A DNA stretch of 64,000 nucleotides from Limosilactobacillus frumenti DSM 13145 (GCF_001436045.1 NZ_AZER01000003.1:1-64000), one strand, 5' to 3'; numbered from the stretch's first letter, positions 41,902 to 53,562 are shown. Notes: generated by a model not told the origin, from the letters alone. Program-made: numbers and translations.

Positions 41902-42753
41902 ATGACCAAAATTACTTTAGGACTAACAACGTGGACTGAACACCCGGCCCTCATTCATGATCAGTTGCGTCCGGTGACATTAAACGAATACGCACAAAAT
42001 TTACCGACTGTTGAAGTTGACACCTTTTTCTATGCACTTCCCCAGATGGCCACAATTCAAAACTGGCTAGCAGAAGTTCCATCCAGTTTCCAATTTATTA
42101 TTAAAGCTCACCAGGGGATGACTCTTCATAAGCGTGATCAAAATCGGGGTGAGTTAGAGCAGCTTTTCCAACAGTACCGGCGTACTATTTCGCCACTGGT
42201 TGCGGCCGGACAGTTAAAGACCATCTTGTTTCAGTTTCCACCGTACTTTGATGCCCAATTGAAGGATATTGAGTACTTACGACTGATTCGCTTGTGGATG
42301 GGTGATTTACCCATCGCGGTGGAATTTCGTAATCAGTCCTGGTATCAGCCAGAAGTTCGTGATTCGTTATTATCGTATTGCCAGGACTTGAACTTTACAT
42401 TAGTAGCTGCTGATGAACCACATGATAAGGTGACTTCAGTACCATTCCTCCTGGCAACGACCAACCCTCACCTGGCTCTCGTGCGGTTACATGGGCGCAA
42501 TCGTCAGGGCTGGGATAATGCTGGCAAAAGCTGGCGTAAGACGCGGACACTGTATCGTTATAGCAATCAAGAATTAGCCAAATTAAAAGATCAGCTAACT
42601 AACTTACAACCACAGCCAGATGAGATTTGCGTCATTTTTAATAATAATTCTGCGGGTGATGCGGCCCCAAATGCATTGAAGTTACAATCAATGATGAATC
42701 TTCATTTTACGGGCTTAGCACCAAAGTCACCAGAACAGCTTGACCTTTTTTAG
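41902..42753 (+). CDS. DUF72 (YecE-like) protein
   Basis: A 283-residue TIM-barrel-like protein. ITLGLTTWTEHPAL at the start, VEVDTFFYALPQMATIQNWL, FQFIIKAHQGMT and IAVEFRNQSWYQ are DUF72 marks, and VRLHGRNRQGWDN is a late one. The family has a phosphate-binding look but no established reaction. Its gene has a GGAGG site and lies after a gap of 290 bases in which no gene was found other than the small minus-strand frame. Confidence 0.88.
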   Translation: MTKITLGLTTWTEHPALIHDQLRPVTLNEYAQNLPTVEVDTFFYALPQMATIQNWLAEVPSSFQFIIKAHQGMTLHKRDQNRGELEQLFQQYRRTISPLVAAGQLKTILFQFPPYFDAQLKDIEYLRLIRLWMGDLPIAVEFRNQSWYQPEVRDSLLSYCQDLNFTLVAADEPHDKVTSVPFLLATTNPHLALVRLHGRNRQGWDNAGKSWRKTRTLYRYSNQELAKLKDQLTNLQPQPDEICVIFNNNSAGDAAPNALKLQSMMNLHFTGLAPKSPEQLDLF

Positions 42754-42790
42754 TGACAAACAGGCAAATCGGTGTCCGGACCAGTGCTAG

Positions 42791-44911
<2,121 letters not shown>

Positions 44912-44912
44912 A

Positions 44913-45731
44913 ATGAGTAAGCAGCACGTTGCCTGGCGAAAGATTTATGATTCGCATACTCATCTGAATGATGATGCCTTTTATAATGATGTGCCTGCTT
45001 TTGAGGATCGGGCCCGCCACTATGGGGTCACTGAGATGAATATGGTGGGGTCAAATGCTGTGCTTAACGAGCGCGCTCTAAAATTGGCTCACCAGTATGA
45101 TAACTTGCACGCGATCATTGGCTGGCATCCCGAGGACATCCGCTTCTATAACGAGAATGTTGAGGATCAGTTGATTGCTGATTTGCGAGATCCAGCAGTC
45201 GTCGGTGTTGGTGAAATTGGCTTGGATTATTTTAATGATCAGCGTTCTCCGCACTTCCGCCAACAAGAAGTTTTTGCACGTCAGCTGGAAATTGCCCGGC
45301 AACTGCACCTGCCAGTATCAATTCACGTCCGCGATGCACTAGCAGATGCATACCCTATCTTACGGGATAGCCACATTAACGAATTTGGTGGCGTTATGCA
45401 CAGCTTTAATGGTTCGCCGGAATGGGCGGAGAAGTTTATGGACTTGGGAATGTACATCTCATTTAGTGGAGTTGTTTCTTTTGGCTCTGCAGAACAGGTC
45501 CAACGTTCTGCGCAGGTAGTCCCACTCGAGCGCATGATGGTGGAAACCGACGCACCTTACCTAACCCCCAGCCCATATCGTGGTAAGCAAAATGAACCAG
45601 CATTTACTAAGTTTGTTGTTGATGCAATTGCTAAATTAAAACAGGTCGACGCTGAGCGAGTTGCTTACCGGACGTACCACAATGCAGCAAATTTATTTTT
45701 AGGTCAGAAAGAACTTCATGAACAAAATTAA
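44913..45731 (+). CDS. TatD-family metal-dependent DNase
   Basis: A 272-residue amidohydrolase-fold nuclease. YDSHTHLND carries the first two metal-binding histidines, VGEIGLDYF the glutamate, and VSIHVRD and METDAPYLTP the remaining ligands. It starts one base after the metG stop. Known in the family as 3'-5' exonuclease in DNA repair. The rnmV start overlaps its end. Confidence 0.92.
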   Translation: MSKQHVAWRKIYDSHTHLNDDAFYNDVPAFEDRARHYGVTEMNMVGSNAVLNERALKLAHQYDNLHAIIGWHPEDIRFYNENVEDQLIADLRDPAVVGVGEIGLDYFNDQRSPHFRQQEVFARQLEIARQLHLPVSIHVRDALADAYPILRDSHINEFGGVMHSFNGSPEWAEKFMDLGMYISFSGVVSFGSAEQVQRSAQVVPLERMMVETDAPYLTPSPYRGKQNEPAFTKFVVDAIAKLKQVDAERVAYRTYHNAANLFLGQKELHEQN

Positions 45732-46284
45732 AGAAGTCATTGTCGTTGAGGGCAAGGACGATACAAAACAAATTGCGAAGGCCGTCCAGGCTGATACCTA
45801 TGAGACTAATGGTTCAGCAATTTCTGATGACGATATTGCTCGCCTAAAGAAGCTAGCCGCCAAGCGGGGGCTAATCGTGTTTACTGATCCTGATTTTAAT
45901 GGTGAACGGATCCGCAAAACCATTAGCCGAGCCATTCCGGGGGTCAAACATGCTTTCATTCGGCGTGATCAGGGGATTCCTGATCAAGCACACGGTAGCT
46001 TGGGAGTTGAGCATGCTGATCCGGCAGTAATTAAAGCTGCACTAGCGCATGTTTATACCCAACAGAAGACCACAGTAACTGAATTCACGAAGAGCGACCT
46101 TGCTCATGCAGGGTTAGTGGGTCAAGAAGATTCCCGGAAACGGCGGGAACGGTTAGGTCAACTGCTTGGTATTGGTTATGGTAATGGGAAACAATTGTTA
46201 AAACGGCTGAACATGTTTCAAATCGATCGCGACACATTTGAGCGGGCAATTCAACAGTTAGGAAGGGAGCAGTCAAATGACTAG
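45718..46284 (+). CDS. rnmV: Ribonuclease M5
   Basis: A 188-residue enzyme that matures 5S rRNA. TOPRIM fold: [11 protein letters not shown] with the catalytic Glu and [13 protein letters not shown] with the Asp pair, then EHADPAVI. It overlaps tatD by 14 bases and rsmA by eight, indicating translational coupling, an order conserved in Firmicutes. Confidence 0.94.
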   Translation: MNKIKEVIVVEGKDDTKQIAKAVQADTYETNGSAISDDDIARLKKLAAKRGLIVFTDPDFNGERIRKTISRAIPGVKHAFIRRDQGIPDQAHGSLGVEHADPAVIKAALAHVYTQQKTTVTEFTKSDLAHAGLVGQEDSRKRRERLGQLLGIGYGNGKQLLKRLNMFQIDRDTFERAIQQLGREQSND

Positions 46285-47170
46285 CGCAAAGCAAATTGGT
46301 AATCGGCAGACGACGCGTTCAATTATGAGTGAATACGGAATCCACGCCAAAAAGGGCTTTGGGCAAAACTTCTTGACTGACCCAGCCATTCTGGGGCGGA
46401 TTGTCAGTGCGGCTGAAGTTAGTCGTGATGATAATGTTATTGAGATTGGTCCCGGAATTGGGGCTTTAACTGAACGGTTAGCACAAGCGGCTGGTCAGGT
46501 TTTAGCGGTTGAAATCGACCAGGATTTAATTCCAGTCTTGGCAAAGACATTAGCGGCATACGATAATGTCAAGGTAATTAATCAGGATATTCTGAAGGTC
46601 AACTTACCCCAGTTAATCGAGCAACAATTTTCTGATCCAACGCGGCCATTGAAGGTTGTGGCCAACTTGCCGTACTACATCACTAGCCCAATTTTGATGA
46701 ATTTGTTGGCAACCAAGGTTCAGTGGGCATCAATTACGGTCATGATGCAAAAGGAAGTCGCCCAACGATTAACTGCTCATCCAGGGACGAAGCAGTATGG
46801 AGCGTTGACGCTAGCCATTGAATATCAGATGGAAGCTAATATTGCTTTTAATGTTTCCCGTCATGCCTTTGTACCATCGCCAAATGTTGATTCGGCCATC
46901 GTTGTCCTCAAACAACGTGCTGAGCAATTGCCAGAGCAACCATTTAATAAGGGCAAACTGTTTGGCCTGATTCGGGGATGCTTTGCTCATCGGCGGAAGA
47001 GTCTATGGAATAATCTCCAGTCAACTGTGGGTAAGGATGCGGCTACTAAGGAGCAAATGAAAGAAGTTCTGGAGCAGGTTGATATTGATCCCCAAATTCG
47101 TCCAGAAAAGCTGACACTGAATCAATTTATTCGCCTAGCAAATGTCCTTCATGATTCTAACTTAATTTGA
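46277..47170 (+). CDS. rsmA: 16S rRNA (adenine1518/1519-N6)-dimethyltransferase
   Basis: A 297-residue KsgA methyltransferase that dimethylates two adjacent adenines of 16S r[16 protein letters not shown] and the AdoMet motif [15 protein letters not shown] precede the catalytic [22 protein letters not shown] is the family's later motif. It is downstream of rnmV and upstream of veg. Confidence 0.96.
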   Translation: MTSAKQIGNRQTTRSIMSEYGIHAKKGFGQNFLTDPAILGRIVSAAEVSRDDNVIEIGPGIGALTERLAQAAGQVLAVEIDQDLIPVLAKTLAAYDNVKVINQDILKVNLPQLIEQQFSDPTRPLKVVANLPYYITSPILMNLLATKVQWASITVMMQKEVAQRLTAHPGTKQYGALTLAIEYQMEANIAFNVSRHAFVPSPNVDSAIVVLKQRAEQLPEQPFNKGKLFGLIRGCFAHRRKSLWNNLQSTVGKDAATKEQMKEVLEQVDIDPQIRPEKLTLNQFIRLANVLHDSNLI

Positions 47171-47178
47171 AAACACAA

Positions 47179-47207
47179 TTGATTTATCACTTCGCTTATG
47201 ATACAAT
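47179..47207 (+). promoter_or_regulatory. Promoter of veg
   Basis: TTGATT and TACAAT are 17 bases apart, starting transcription near 47214, just before the veg ribosome site. Confidence 0.75.
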
Positions 47208-47258
47208 ATTGACTTTTATGTTAAATAAGGGTATCATGCTCGTAGCGGGGTGAGTTAT

Positions 47259-47507
47259 TTGCCAAAAAGTATTAATGAAATTAAGCAAGAATTAGAAAAT
47301 CGCGTCGGTCAAAAGGTATTAGTTACTGCTCAAGCCGGCCGTAAGCGTGTTGCAAAGCACCACGGCGTTTTGAGTAAGACCTACCCAGCAATCTTTGTCG
47401 TCCATGTTAACGAGGGACAGGGCGCCATTAGCCGTATTTCATACAGCTACACCGATTTACTAACTGAAAATATCTCAATCGACTTTGAAGATGAAGCACA
47501 AGCTTAA
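47259..47507 (+). CDS. veg: Veg protein
   Basis: An 82-residue protein of the Veg family (biofilm-related in Bacillus). KSINEIKQELENRVGQKVLV, RKRVAKHHGVLSKTYPAIFV and ISYSYTDLLTENISI are conserved. The TTG at 47259 after GGGGTGAG gives the usual MPKSINEIKQ start; a GTG three codons earlier is the alternative. It is a single gene with its own promoter and terminator. Confidence 0.9.
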   Translation: MPKSINEIKQELENRVGQKVLVTAQAGRKRVAKHHGVLSKTYPAIFVVHVNEGQGAISRISYSYTDLLTENISIDFEDEAQA

Positions 47508-47552
47508 GGCAATGGGAGCGTGACAGAACTTGCACGTCTCCACAAGAATAAT

Positions 47553-47599
47553 GAAGGGCTCTAGAATTCGAATTATCCGAATTCTAGAGCCCTTTTTAT
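47553..47599 (+). terminator. Repeat-type terminator of veg
   Basis: A perfect 16-base stem AGGGCTCTAGAATTCG with its complement around AATTATC, then TTTTTAT. It is the second member of the repeat family also seen at 27669 and 55419, with a preceding GCGTGACAGAA word also found at 55367. Confidence 0.9.
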
Positions 47600-47746
47600 A
47601 TTGGACTGGGCATTTTCAACTACATAGGGTGATCGATGCCCCACTCTCCATTATTTTTAAACACCCAGGAATGATTCGTTCATTTCTTCCCTAATTCGAA
47701 TATAGTATAATCAAGATAATTAATAAGAACGAACGGAGGTGGGAAG

Positions 47747-48598
47747 ATGATCATTACTGAAAAAGCGCCGGCTAAATTAAATTTAAGCTTAGACACTCCC
47801 TTGCGTTATTTAGATGGGCTTCCGCAATGGGACATGGTAATGATTTCCGCTGATCTTGCTGATTATGTGACCATTGAAATTGGTGAGCATCGTGGTGGTG
47901 TCAAGGTTTACACTGATAGTAGCTTCTTGCCGAATGATCAACGAAACCTCGCCTTTCAGGCAGCAAATATTCTGCGAAATCGATTCCATCATCGCGAAGC
48001 AATGACAATCCGAATTAAAAAACACATTCCTGTCGCGGCAGGCTTAGGTGGTGGATCATCAGATGCCGCCGCTGTACTGCGTGCACTTAACCGGGCGTGG
48101 GATCTGGGCTTGTCTCTCCCGGAATTAGCTAAATTGTCGCTTTCCATTGATTCGGATGTTCCTTATTGTATTTATAATAAACTTGCTCACGTCACTGGTC
48201 ATGGTGAACAAGTTGAACTACTACCACAACCTCCACATTACTGGGCAGTGATTGCTAAACAGCAGATTAGCGTTTCAACGCCTCAGATTCTACGTCAAAT
48301 TGATTACACTAAGGTCCATCATTTGAACAACAAAGCCTTAATCGCCGCCCTTAAAAAGAACGACTGGCTGGCCGCAACTAAATATATGGGAAACGTCTTA
48401 GAACCAATCACGATGCAGTATCACCCAGAAATTGGTCGACTAAAGGAAAAAATGTTGCAATTAGGGGCGGATATGGCCCAAATGAGTGGCACAGGGCCGA
48501 CTGTTTTTGCAATTTGCCATAAGGAATCCCGGGCACACCGAATCCAAAATGGGCTGCGTGGCTTCTGTCGAAACGTCAACGTAGTGACATTACTATAA
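47747..48598 (+). CDS. ispE: IspE-like GHMP kinase
   Basis: A 283-residue GHMP-fold kinase of the 4-diphosphocytidyl-methylerythritol kinase family. PAKLNLSLD at the start, IPVAAGLGGGSSDAAAVL as the ATP loop, and SIDSDVPYCI with the catalytic Asp are present. The usual DGYH motif reads DGLPQWD, so the histidine that contacts the cytosine base in IspE is missing. This organism also has HMG-CoA reductase, so the MEP pathway is probably absent and the gene may have a different job. It lies between veg and the metal transporter, as in other lactobacilli. Confidence 0.85.
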   Translation: MIITEKAPAKLNLSLDTPLRYLDGLPQWDMVMISADLADYVTIEIGEHRGGVKVYTDSSFLPNDQRNLAFQAANILRNRFHHREAMTIRIKKHIPVAAGLGGGSSDAAAVLRALNRAWDLGLSLPELAKLSLSIDSDVPYCIYNKLAHVTGHGEQVELLPQPPHYWAVIAKQQISVSTPQILRQIDYTKVHHLNNKALIAALKKNDWLAATKYMGNVLEPITMQYHPEIGRLKEKMLQLGADMAQMSGTGPTVFAICHKESRAHRIQNGLRGFCRNVNVVTLL

Positions 48599-48605
48599 AA
48601 GCAAA

Positions 48606-48644
48606 ATCGAACGAGGGACATAATTGTCATCGTTCGATTTTTTA
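48606..48644 (+). terminator. Terminator of ispE
   Basis: AAATCGAACGA and TCGTTCGATTT form a perfect 11-base stem, then TTTAAA. Confidence 0.85.
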
Positions 48645-48692
48645 AAATGTACTTGCATTTTGTTAGTGGTCCAGGTAAGATGGATTTTGTTG

Positions 48693-48715
48693 TAAATAGT
48701 AATTATTACTATTTA
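48693..48715 (+). promoter_or_regulatory. Zur-like operator of the metal transporter operon
   Basis: A perfect 23-base palindrome whose core reads TAGTAATTATTACTA, with the centre at 48704. It fits the 7-1-7 Zur box TCGTAATNATTACGA with one change per arm. It directly abuts the ribosome site of the binding-protein gene. A zinc-responsive repressor is the likely reader. Confidence 0.75.
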
Positions 48716-48727
48716 GGAGTGAAGAGA

Positions 48728-49633
48728 ATGAAGATGTTTAAATGGTTAGTGGTTGTGTTAACCGTAATCCTCGTTACGATTTTATGCGTAGCTGCTTTTA
48801 CCAGGCCACATTTACAACAAGAAAATAAACCGGTGCGGGTCATCACCAGCCTTAACTTTTATGGTGAAGTGGCAAAGCAGGTGACGGGTCATTATGGGGA
48901 CGTGACATCAATTATTAATAGTGCCTCAATCGACCCCCATGATTACCAACCTGGCACGAAGCAGGCTAAACAAACTTCCCAGGCTAACTTGGTAATTGGC
49001 AATGGACTCGGTTATGATCACTGGCTCCAGCAACTGGTGGTGGCCACTAATCCCCGTGTTCGGCAAATTGATGTTAGTCACGATATTGCCAAAAAGGGTG
49101 CCGGTAGTAATGAGCACGTGTGGTACAACCCTGCGGTAATGGAAAAACTTGCCCAGCAAATTGCAGTCGATGCTGCCCGATTAGATCCAGCACATGCTGC
49201 CTATTACCGGCAAAATGCTCGACGGTACTTACAACAATTACATCAGGTTGACGCTAAGATTGACCAACTCCACCAAAATATTGGTGACAAGCGACTAGTA
49301 GATGTCTCGGAGCCTGTCTTTGACTATTCACTCCACCGTATCGGCTACCAGATTAATGATCAACATTTTGCTAAAGCCGTGGAAGATGGGAGTGATCCTT
49401 CCCCGAAGGACATTGCGAACATCCGGAACGATATCACTAAGCACCGAATTGCATTCTTTGTGGTCAATACACAGTCATCTGACCGGGTAATTGATAACTT
49501 AGTAGCATTAGCTCATCACTATCACGTGCCGGTATTGAAAGTAACCGAATCGAAGCCTAACGGACTGACATATCCAGAATGGATGCTAAAACAATACCGC
49601 CATCTAGAACAAATTCAAGAAGGGAGATCTTAA
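48728..49633 (+). CDS. Metal-binding lipoprotein/solute-binding protein of a Zn/Mn ABC transporter
   Basis: A 301-residue cluster A-I binding protein with an N-terminal membrane anchor (about residues 4-24). The likely ligands are in DPHDYQPG, NEHVWYNP, VSEPVFDYSL and VTESKPNGLTYPEW. The third is Glu rather than the His typical of ZnuA, closer to the manganese-type PsaA. There is no His-rich loop. Start: the ATG at 48728 follows TAGGAGTG. It leads an operon with ATPase and permease genes. Operator suggests zinc, while ligands leave manganese open. Confidence 0.82.
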   Translation: MKMFKWLVVVLTVILVTILCVAAFTRPHLQQENKPVRVITSLNFYGEVAKQVTGHYGDVTSIINSASIDPHDYQPGTKQAKQTSQANLVIGNGLGYDHWLQQLVVATNPRVRQIDVSHDIAKKGAGSNEHVWYNPAVMEKLAQQIAVDAARLDPAHAAYYRQNARRYLQQLHQVDAKIDQLHQNIGDKRLVDVSEPVFDYSLHRIGYQINDQHFAKAVEDGSDPSPKDIANIRNDITKHRIAFFVVNTQSSDRVIDNLVALAHHYHVPVLKVTESKPNGLTYPEWMLKQYRHLEQIQEGRS

Positions 49634-50307
49634 TCATCGCCATCTTAACTGTTGACAGCTTAACGACTGGTTACGGGGACCAGCCCATTGTTAAAGACCT
49701 GACCTTTGACGTTAATGAAGGAGATTTTTTGGTCGTTATTGGTGACAATGGGGTTGGTAAAACCACCCTCATTCGCTCGCTATTGGGGTTATTACCAATT
49801 ATGAGTGGAACGATTAATTACGCTGATGACTTGCGGATCGGTTATGTGCCGCAATTTCGTAATATCGACGATGAATATCCGTTATCAATCCGTGATTTTG
49901 TTGCACTCAATTTGCCCCAACGACCTTTTCCATGGATTACTAAAAAGGAACATCGGGCCATTGAACGAATGTTACGGTTGACGAACCTGACAACGATTGC
50001 TGATCGTCCTTTAGGGTTAGCCTCTGGTGGGGAAAAGCAACGGGCTTACCTTGCTCAAGCCCTATTGCGTAATCCCCAGTTACTAATCTTGGACGAATCC
50101 ACGGCTAGCCTGGATAACGATATGAAGTATGAATTACTAAATGTCGTTGCGCGTTTCCAACAATCGGGTCTCAGTGTCATTTTTGTTACCCATGATTGGG
50201 AGCTGGCGACTGAGTACGGTAACCGTTTCTTGCGCCTAACACCGAATGGGGCGTCGTCGGGACCAATTAATGAACTTCCCAAACCAACAGTTGAGGGGGC
50301 CAAGTAA
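49633..50307 (+). CDS. Metal ABC transporter ATPase, with a probable ATC start
   Basis: A 224-residue ATPase. Walker A is GDNGVGKTTLIRS, signature LASGGEKQRAYLAQAL, Walker B LLILDESTASLDN, and the switch His in FVTHDW. No ATG, GTG or TTG lies at the expected start. GAAGGGAG is six bases before an ATC that overlaps the previous stop as TAATC, the form that would be TAATG, as between this gene and the next. The nearest canonical start (49579) lies inside the binding-protein gene and would add 18 odd residues. Confidence 0.8.
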   Translation: MIAILTVDSLTTGYGDQPIVKDLTFDVNEGDFLVVIGDNGVGKTTLIRSLLGLLPIMSGTINYADDLRIGYVPQFRNIDDEYPLSIRDFVALNLPQRPFPWITKKEHRAIERMLRLTNLTTIADRPLGLASGGEKQRAYLAQALLRNPQLLILDESTASLDNDMKYELLNVVARFQQSGLSVIFVTHDWELATEYGNRFLRLTPNGASSGPINELPKPTVEGAK

Positions 50308-51101
50308 TGTTAGCACTTAGTTTTATGCGCCACGCCTTTGTGGCAGGTACCTTTATTGCCATTGTTTCTGGATTAATTGGCGTTTTTGTGGTAGCCCGGG
50401 GGTTGCCCTTTCTAACGCACACCTTATCTGAAATTGGCTTTGCAGGGGCTTCGTTTGCTGTATTTGCTGGCTGGCCTGCATTAAATGGAATGATCCTGTT
50501 CACGATGCTTTCGTCAATTGTTGTTGGCCAGATGAGTATTAAACGCAGTCGGCGAGAAGCCGTCATTTCTGCCGTGTCAGCACTGTTCTTAGGACTAGGG
50601 ATCCTCTTTTTATCCTTAAGTAGTGAAACAGCTAGTTCGGCGACGAGCATCCTTTTTGGTAGCGTTGTGGGGATTAGTATTCATGAAGTATGGGAACTAG
50701 TAGTTCTTTCAGCAATTGTCCTGATAGTGACGATGCTGATTTATCGGCCCCTGAAATTTGACTCATTTGATGACATTGGTGCCCGGGTCACTGGTATCCC
50801 ATCCACTGCTATTTCCGTAGTATTCTTATTACTATTAGCTTTAAGCGTTAGTGTGGCTGCGCAAATCGTTGGGGCGCTGCTGATGTTTATTCTGCTGACC
50901 CTGCCAGCGGCGAGTGCTAAGTACTTTACTCACGGAGTTGCCAAGATGATCGTTCTGTCAATTTTATTTTCTTTAGTAGGAACGTGGCTGGGCCTTTATC
51001 TAGGCTATTTAACTAACTGGCCGGTTTCATTTTTCATCGCCCTGATTGAAGCAGTAATATACGCAAGTGCCTTGTTATATCAAAAATATTATGTCGAATA
51101 A
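50307..51101 (+). CDS. Metal ABC transporter permease
   Basis: A 264-residue membrane permease with about eight hydrophobic helices, of the ZnuB/MntB family: SFMRHAFVAGTFIAIVSGLIG, AQIVGALLMFILLTLPAASA. Its ATG overlaps the ATPase stop by one base (TAATG). With the two genes before it, it makes a complete importer. A weak terminator follows. Confidence 0.9.
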   Translation: MLALSFMRHAFVAGTFIAIVSGLIGVFVVARGLPFLTHTLSEIGFAGASFAVFAGWPALNGMILFTMLSSIVVGQMSIKRSRREAVISAVSALFLGLGILFLSLSSETASSATSILFGSVVGISIHEVWELVVLSAIVLIVTMLIYRPLKFDSFDDIGARVTGIPSTAISVVFLLLLALSVSVAAQIVGALLMFILLTLPAASAKYFTHGVAKMIVLSILFSLVGTWLGLYLGYLTNWPVSFFIALIEAVIYASALLYQKYYVE

Positions 51102-51111
51102 GATCAAATAT

Positions 51112-51157
51112 GAATCCTCGGAGTCATTAACTTATGAATAATGATTCTGAGGATTTA
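51112..51157 (+). terminator. Terminator-like hairpin after the permease gene
   Basis: AATCCTCGGA and TCTGAGGATT arms with TCATTA/TAATGA inside. It lacks a strong T-run, so efficiency is uncertain. Confidence 0.55.
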
Positions 51158-51184
51158 CTGATTTTAAAAATAAAGTCGGTAAAA

Positions 51185-51195
51185 GCCGAACAATT
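51185..51195 (+). promoter_or_regulatory. PurBox-like operator before purR
   Basis: GCCGAACAATT matches the lactococcal PurBox core CCGAACAWT and is preceded by an A-run. It lies 44 bases before the purR start. The same 11 bases precede prs at 53529-53539. Confidence 0.7.
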
Positions 51196-51238
51196 TATGG
51201 TAAACTGAATAGGAATAACAGCTTTTGGAGGAGAAAAG

Positions 51239-52078
51239 ATGAAAGTTAGACGAAGTAACCGACTCGTTGACATGACGCGGTACATGATGGAACATCCGCG
51301 GACTTTGGTTTCACTGAAGTTCTTCGGACAACGTTATGATTCCGCTAAGTCGTCAATTAGTGAGGACTTGAGTATCATTCGTCATGCCTTCCATACTTGG
51401 GGCATGGGCCGCTTGGAAACCATTCCTGGTGCCAGTGGCGGTGCTGTTTTGACACCATTCTATTCTAAGGAAAATGCTGAAGCAGCGATTGCAGACCTGG
51501 TTAAAGAAGTCAGTGATGATTCACGGCTCCTACAAGGTGGGTATGTTTACCTTTCAGATTTGATTGGTCGACCAGATATTTTACGGCGGGTCGGTCGTTT
51601 GATCGCCACCCAGTACGTTGACAAGGACGTTGACGTTATTATGACGGTGGAAACGAAGGGAATTCCGATTGCCCAGAGTGTGGCGATGTACTTAAACAAG
51701 CCGTTTGTAATTGTCCGAAATAGTTCCCACATTACTGAAGGACCAACGGTAAGTGTGAACTATGTTTCGGGGTCGGTTAAACGGATCAAAAAAATGGAGT
51801 TATCACGGCGGACACTTTCCGCTGGTGCCAATGTGGTTGTTGTCGATGACTTTATGAAGGGTGGGGGAACCCTGAATGGGATGAAGTCCCTAATTAAAGA
51901 ATTCGATGCCCACTTGGTTGGGATGACCGTATTTGCAGAAGGGGAAGTCAGTGGTGAACGCCTGGTTGATAACTGTACTTCATTGATTAAGGTCAATGCG
52001 GTTGACGATCGTAATAAGACGATTTCTGCTCAGGCAGGTTCATTTATTGATACTGTATTTGGTAATAAGGAGAATTAA
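51239..52078 (+). CDS. purR: Purine operon regulator PurR
   Basis: A 279-residue regulator with an N-terminal winged helix (VDMTRYMMEHPRTLVSLKFF) and a C-terminal phosphoribosyltransferase fold: the PRPP loop reads VVVVDDFMKGGGTLNGM and ETKGIPIAQSV lies before it. It senses PRPP. GGAGG lies before the ATG. Probably autoregulated through the PurBox just upstream. Confidence 0.94.
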   Translation: MKVRRSNRLVDMTRYMMEHPRTLVSLKFFGQRYDSAKSSISEDLSIIRHAFHTWGMGRLETIPGASGGAVLTPFYSKENAEAAIADLVKEVSDDSRLLQGGYVYLSDLIGRPDILRRVGRLIATQYVDKDVDVIMTVETKGIPIAQSVAMYLNKPFVIVRNSSHITEGPTVSVNYVSGSVKRIKKMELSRRTLSAGANVVVVDDFMKGGGTLNGMKSLIKEFDAHLVGMTVFAEGEVSGERLVDNCTSLIKVNAVDDRNKTISAQAGSFIDTVFGNKEN

Positions 52079-52085
52079 GTAAATA

Positions 52086-53450
52086 ATGAAACGCAATGCA
52101 ATTATTTTAGCAGCAGGTAAGGGAACACGGATGCGCTCCAAGCTTTACAAGGTTTTACACCAGGTTTGTGGAAAAACGATGGTTGAACATGTTGTCACGC
52201 AACTGGAAAAAACCGATATCGATAATATTATTACGATTGTTGGCTTTGGGGCGGAAGCTGTTAAGAAAGCCTTAGGCAATCGGACACAATTTGCTTTGCA
52301 AAGTCAACAGTTGGGAACCGGCCATGCAGTGATGCAGGCCCAAAACCTCTTGGGGGATGTTGATGGCGAAACCATTGTTGTTTCTGGTGATACACCACTG
52401 TTTACGGCTGATACCTTTAATAAGCTGTTTGAATACCATGAACAACACCACGCCGCTGCCACGATCTTAACATCCGTTGCTCCTGACCCAACGGGCTATG
52501 GTCGGATCATCCGGAATGAAGTTGGTATTGTGGAACGGATCGTAGAACAAAAGGATGCTACTCCAGAAGAACAAGCAATCCACGAAATCAACACCGGTGT
52601 TTATTGCTTTAACAATAAGAAGTTGTTTGCGGCTTTGAAGAAGATCAATAATAATAATGCTCAGGGTGAATACTACTTGACTGATGTCATTGAAATCATG
52701 AAGCATGATCACGAAGTCGTTACTGCTTATAAGATGGATAATTTTGATGAATCAATGGGAGTTAACGATCGAGTAGCCTTGGCACGGGCTAATAAGTTAA
52801 TGCGGCAGCGGATTAACAATCAGTTAATGAAATCTGGTGTTACGATGCTTGACCCAGAAACGACTTACATTGACGATGGTGTTGAAATTGGTCAAGACAC
52901 CGTGATTGAAGGTGGCGTAGTTATTAAGGGCCACACAAAGATTGGTGCGGATTGCTACATCACTGCTCATTCACGGATCGTTGATTCCACCATTCACGAT
53001 CACGTCACAATTACTTCATCAACGTTGCAAGAAGCGGAGATGCATGAAGGTTCTGATATTGGTCCCAACAGTCACCTGCGTCCGCAAGCAGAAATTGGCC
53101 CTAAGGTTCACATTGGTAATTTCTGTGAAGTTAAGAAGGCTTACATTGGTGAAGGAACGAAGGTTGGTCACTTAACATACATTGGTAATGCGACCCTTGG
53201 TAAGAACATCAATGTCGGTTGTGGAGTGGTCTTCGTCAACTATGATGGTACGAATAAGCACCACACCAATGTCGGTGACCACGCCTTTATCGGTAGTAAT
53301 AGTAACCTTGTTGCGCCCGTTAATATTGCTGATAACTCCTTCATTGCTGCTGGTTCCACCATTACCGACAGTGTTGAAGAATACGACATGGCAATTGCAC
53401 GAGCTCGCCAGGTGAACAAGGAAAATTACGCGAAGAAATTGCCTTGGTAA
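52086..53450 (+). CDS. glmU: Bifunctional GlmU
   Basis: A 454-residue enzyme with an N-terminal uridyltransferase ([20 protein letters not shown]) and a C-terminal left-handed beta-helix acetyltransferase (many IGxxxxI hexapeptides, then [17 protein letters not shown]). It makes UDP-GlcNAc for cell-wall synthesis. It lies seven bases after purR, in the Firmicute purR-glmU-prs order. Confidence 0.96.
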   Translation: MKRNAIILAAGKGTRMRSKLYKVLHQVCGKTMVEHVVTQLEKTDIDNIITIVGFGAEAVKKALGNRTQFALQSQQLGTGHAVMQAQNLLGDVDGETIVVSGDTPLFTADTFNKLFEYHEQHHAAATILTSVAPDPTGYGRIIRNEVGIVERIVEQKDATPEEQAIHEINTGVYCFNNKKLFAALKKINNNNAQGEYYLTDVIEIMKHDHEVVTAYKMDNFDESMGVNDRVALARANKLMRQRINNQLMKSGVTMLDPETTYIDDGVEIGQDTVIEGGVVIKGHTKIGADCYITAHSRIVDSTIHDHVTITSSTLQEAEMHEGSDIGPNSHLRPQAEIGPKVHIGNFCEVKKAYIGEGTKVGHLTYIGNATLGKNINVGCGVVFVNYDGTNKHHTNVGDHAFIGSNSNLVAPVNIADNSFIAAGSTITDSVEEYDMAIARARQVNKENYAKKLPW

Positions 53451-53528
53451 CGATTACAATTTCTTGCTTTTTAGGTAACCAATCTATATCATTAAAGTGT
53501 ATGTGGCGGAAACAGATTGTTAGTTTTT

Positions 53529-53539
53529 GCCGAACAATT
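53529..53539 (+). promoter_or_regulatory. PurBox-like operator before prs
   Basis: GCCGAACAATT, identical to the word before purR, 24 bases upstream of the prs start. Suggests PurR control of PRPP synthesis. Confidence 0.65.
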
Positions 53540-53562
53540 GAATTATTCCAGCGGAGGATGCA

